A stretch of DNA of 64,000 nucleotides from contig JAKSXM010000288.1 of assembly GCA_022575985.1 (NCBI GenBank), positions 1,701,501-1,765,500 of the forward strand, read 5' to 3'. This document shows, in pieces, positions 60,523-64,000 of the stretch (position 1 is its first letter; every line of letters starts with the position of its first letter). A program made the translations under genes and the position numbers. The notes beneath the pieces were generated by a model that saw only the letters and a program-made list of their open reading frames with translations, was not told where the DNA came from and searched no databases. This DNA comes from Anagrus nilaparvatae (lineage: Eukaryota > Arthropoda > Insecta > Hymenoptera > Mymaridae).

Positions 60523-60960
60523 CTCAAAGTGCAAAAATAGTAAAAACACTTCCTTTTAGTTGTATTTTTTGCTAATTTAAAGGTGAAATATTAATTTTTT
60601 ATAAAAGATGACCTAAAATCTTTGATCAGCGACTTAAAAAACTCATATGGTCTAAATTTAGACACTCAAAGTGCAAAAATACAAAAAAACACCCTTTTTA
60701 GGGGTTGATTTTGCTAATTTAGAGGTGAAATATTAATTTTTTATAAAAAATTCCCCCGTATTGTTGATCAACGACCCAAAAAATCCTTAAAGACCAATTT
60801 TTGGCTACAGCTAGAAACTCAGATTGCTAATACATCAAAAATACCCCTTTTTAGGAGTAGTTTTTGCAAATTTAAGGTTGTTCCGAAAATATCTTCCGGA
60901 AAAGTCCCCGATTTTCGTGATCAGCGACCCAAAAAACATAGTAGAACAAATCTTATGTTG
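60523..60960 (+). repeat. three-unit tandem repeat, about 142-154 bp
   Basis: Three diverged units start at 60523, 60665 and 60819. Each has CTCAAAGTGCAAAAATA (CTCAGATTGC in unit 3), CC(T)TTTTAG, TTTGC(T/A)AATTTA-GGT, and TGATCAGCGAC-AAAAAA (60623, 60765, 60918). A short or decayed satellite. The motif GATCAGCGA also appears at 35149-35157. Confidence 0.8.
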
Positions 60961-63471
60961 GCCAGTGAAAATACACCTTAAACTGCGATTTGACTAAAGT
61001 AAAATTAGAAATCCTAGAAAGAGACTTTTTTTTTCGTGTCTTAATTTTACAATCAAACAGAAAATTTACATTTTGTACTCAAAAAGTTCGTATTATTTTC
61101 ATTATCTCTTACTTTTATTAAAATTCGATGAAAAACATTGTAAGTTCGTTTTTCTTCAAATAAACCATGTAAATAAAAAAAATTGCTTAAAACTTTTTTT
61201 TGCATATTTTTGCATAGGTATATCTGCTTTTTTTTTAACTAGATCAAAAGAATTTACTTGAAAATTATTTAAATTTTCTTCTTTTTTTTAATTTACAAGA
61301 TTTTTTATACATAGCAGGTTTTTTTTCGATGTAATTTTATTCAATGTTCTGTTCAGTAAAAAAATAAAATTGAGTGTGAAATTTCTTGTGGTATTTAATA
61401 ATATGAGAAATTTTGAAAAATTTACAATTTTATTTTTAAATGAAGCGTCTTAAAATTGTTAAAAAATATTTTGTAAGCTTTACTCCGCTCTTGTACAATT
61501 AATCATTATGTTTCCATAAATTTTCAGAAATTTCAAATTTTCCGTTAATTCACGATACCAAATAAAATTCTGAAAATTTGAATTCTGCGTAAAATTATAT
61601 ACAAGCACGTAACTTTCCTTTATCTAGCACATAACTTTTCTTTCTTTCGATACTTTTTTGAAGGAATTCCGGTCCAAGTTGGTGATTTTTTTTTTTAAGT
61701 CTGCAATAAGAATATGGCTCATTGTAGCGAACTACATTTCATCTCTTCTCCCGAAGCCAAGAAAATGGATACATAAATTACACCATACTTTCTCATAATA
61801 TACGTATCGGGGATCTTATAATCTGAAAAATTTTCATGGTAAATGTAAAATTTTACTTTTATTCCCACTTTAAATAAAAATATTCATATAAAAAACCGTG
61901 TACGTAGGAAATACTTCATTCAAAATTTATAGTTTGTTTTATCAAAGGACCTCTGATTATAATATTTTTAATAAATAAGTTAAATATATATACATCCTAT
62001 TAAAATTTTCCTTTTATATATACATCATTTATATGAAAATGAGTCCTTCGAGATATTCACTAGCAGAGTATTATAAAAGCTTTAATATTTAACCAACCCA
62101 AAAAGAAAAAGGAATAAGAAATTCAACAAAAAAAACTAGGCCGTATTTTTTTGCTATTATATTATTCCCTTCAATTTTTTTTTTTTTCTAAAAAAAATGA
62201 ATAAAAAAAAAAGGAAAAAAAATCCTTTTTTTTTAGTTATATCCGCATTGGGGAAAAAATGCAAAAAGATTATATTTTCTTTTGGTACCAGATCGACCTC
62301 GATAATACAGCGTGCATGTAAGAAGCTAGTCCAAGATTTTATTTTTGAAGGAATATAAGACTATTTATGTGTGTTCTTTAAGATGAAAAAGAAAGATGAA
62401 AAGATCCCAAAGGATTGGTGACTTAAAAAAAATAATAATAAAAGAAGCCCTTAAGGAATATAAAAAAAAAAATTCTACGCCTACATACCCTCAATGAAAG
62501 AAAAAAAAAATGCAATGAAAAAGAAACCTTTTGTAAAACATTATAAAAAAAAAAAAAGATGTCAATTTTTAAAATAACTTTTATATAAATAACTTCTTTT
62601 TATGTTCACAAACAAATATAAAAATAAGATTTTATTTTTTTATACCTTTTTTTTAAAATTGAGCTTGCAAGCTTTTTTATTATTACGATGAAACAAAATT
62701 TATTGATTAAAAATTTTTTTTTACTGAAATAATAAATTTTTATGCTGATAGTAGTGCAAGCAGTGGTAGCGAATTTTGGAAATTAATTTTATTTTTAACT
62801 TATGTACATTATTTTTGCAATATCAATACTTTGAAACCACAAAAGTGCTTGGTAAAATATTTTTTTTTCTATTTTTTTTTACTATGCTCAAATTCAAATA
62901 TTATAATGAATCATATTTTTGCAATTTTAGAATCAAGTAACACTGAGTTACTCAGGTAACTAGCATTTTTTCTAGGAATTTGGAGGAAGGCTATGAGATT
63001 TTTAAATTGAAAATGGAAAAATCAAAAAAGTTTTGGAAGTTACATAAGCCATCTGTCAATAATTTAATTAATTTTAATAAAATACATACTTTTTTATCTA
63101 ACATCTTTCTTATTATGTAAATTGAAAAAAAAGTAAAAAGAAGTAATTTTTTTATTCGTTCTTTGTAAAATAACATACTTTTTTACTTTTATACTTTGAA
63201 AGAGTACTTTATATGAACATAACTCGTGCACAGAAAAAAAAGAAACTTGAGTTGTAGAATAAGTACTTCGTTATTTTACAAGTAGAAATGAGTCAAATTT
63301 GTTGTAATAAGCTTTTTTATTTTTTATTTTTTGCCTTGATAAAAAAAACAGATGTACTTGTTTTTTAGTTTTTACATTTTTTATTATGAAATAGAGACTT
63401 CCTTTAGATATTTTATTTTTAACGCCATCCTAGAGTCAATGTACTTTTACTTTTCTACGCTTTGGAAAAAA
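60961..63471. other. AT-rich sequence without recognised genes
   Basis: A plus-strand frame at 61073-61261 opens at a TTG, not an ATG, and has no recognised domain. Rich in A and T homopolymers. Confidence 0.45.
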
Positions 63472-63508
63472 CAAAAATCATATTTTAGGCTCTAAAATAT
63501 GATTTTTG
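63472..63508. repeat. perfect hairpin, 17 bp arms, 3 base loop
   Basis: CAAAAATCATATTTTAG, loop GCT, then CTAAAATATGATTTTTG. No mismatch in 17 pairs. The minus-strand frame 63492-63785 ends in it. Confidence 0.9.
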
Positions 63509-64000
63509 TGAGGAAACGATTCAATATAAAGTCACAAATGTTATTAAGAATGGAATAACATTTTGCAAATTTAAAACACAGTCGGTAATCCTTTGATAAA
63601 AACATAGGGGTTAATGATGGTTTTAGGAAAAATAATGTTTCTACATTTTTAAGTAATACATTACAGTAAATTTTCTCGAAGAATCTAAAAATCTTGTCAA
63701 GTATTTCATTTAGTGAGTGTTGATTTTTTAAGTACTCAAAAAGCATAATAACCGTCAAAAACTTTTTGAGAACAAAAAAGTACATTGGAAAAAAAAAATT
63801 TTAGGGCCAATAAGAAGGAAAAATATTTCGCTTTTAGAGGAATTTACGATTAAACTTTCCCTTAGTTTTCCTGGTTTTCTGAAAACTAGTGACAGAATTG
63901 ACTGCAAAAGACATTTTACATGCCCACCATTACAAGAAAATTATTTATTAGCTTCATTTAGAACGTAGAAAAATTAAAATACATAATTTAGTCATATTGG
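63509..64000. other. AT-rich sequence without recognised genes
   Basis: A minus-strand frame (63785-63492, 97 codons) is Phe/Leu/Lys-rich with no recognised domain; probably chance. Confidence 0.4.

Noticed and set aside
1..64000. CRISPR arrays, prokaryotic operons, prophage
   Set aside because: No spaced identical repeats with unique spacers, no ribosome-binding-site-led gene strings; the sequence is eukaryotic in character.

Overview
This is a very AT-rich window from a eukaryotic nuclear genome, most likely an arthropod and probably an insect. I infer this from four things: a eukaryotic-type tRNA-Lys without an encoded CCA and with a pol III T-run, many TA-flanked inverted-repeat elements, a decayed Penelope-like retroelement, and long satellite-like arrays in otherwise non-coding DNA. 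No intact protein-coding gene is visible. The open reading frames are short, low-complexity and Phe/Lys/Asn/Ile-rich, as expected by chance in such DNA. The only coding-like traces are a broken Penelope-like C-terminus near 8.0-8.6 kb (minus strand) and an unassigned decayed fragment near 5.9-6.5 kb (plus strand).

Left part (1-20 kb): a long-arm palindromic element (350-812), a 1.4 kb TIR element with TA duplication (3610-5016), the unassigned fragment with a poly(A) signal (to 6659), and the Penelope remnant (7.4-8.7 kb) with a hammerhead-like motif near its 3' end. About 10 kb of featureless AT-rich DNA follows.

Middle part (20-47 kb): several MITE-like elements. The commonest family begins CACTGTAAAAAGTA, is about 350-400 bp long and targets TA (20.8, 38.2, 47.5 and 51.5 kb). 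A 217 bp relative lies at 24.4 kb, and a second family is present in opposite orientations at 21.9 and 25.7 kb. A tRNA-Lys(TTT) gene at 27.4 kb is the one confidently functional gene. Near 30.8 kb there is a 43 bp-arm inverted repeat, and at 37.0 and 43.0 kb there are two larger TIR elements.

Right part (47-64 kb): a 1.7 kb element with long, tandem-repeat-rich TIRs has inserted cleanly into a CACTG-family MITE (47.6-49.3 kb). At 52.1-56.0 kb lies an array whose roughly 460 bp unit is built from three diverged monomers of about 155 bp, with two duplicated (CA)n-plus-hairpin modules. A small three-unit tandem repeat follows at 60.5-60.9 kb.

The most interesting signal is a pair of minus-strand sequences at 57.6 kb and 19.3 kb. 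In each, a strong 3' splice site abuts a strong 5' splice site (pyrimidine tract, then TTTCAG, then GTAAGT or GTGAGT). This is the signature of recursive-splicing ratchet points, so much of the window may lie inside one giant intron of a minus-strand gene whose exons are outside the window. This is an inference from sequence, not a demonstration.
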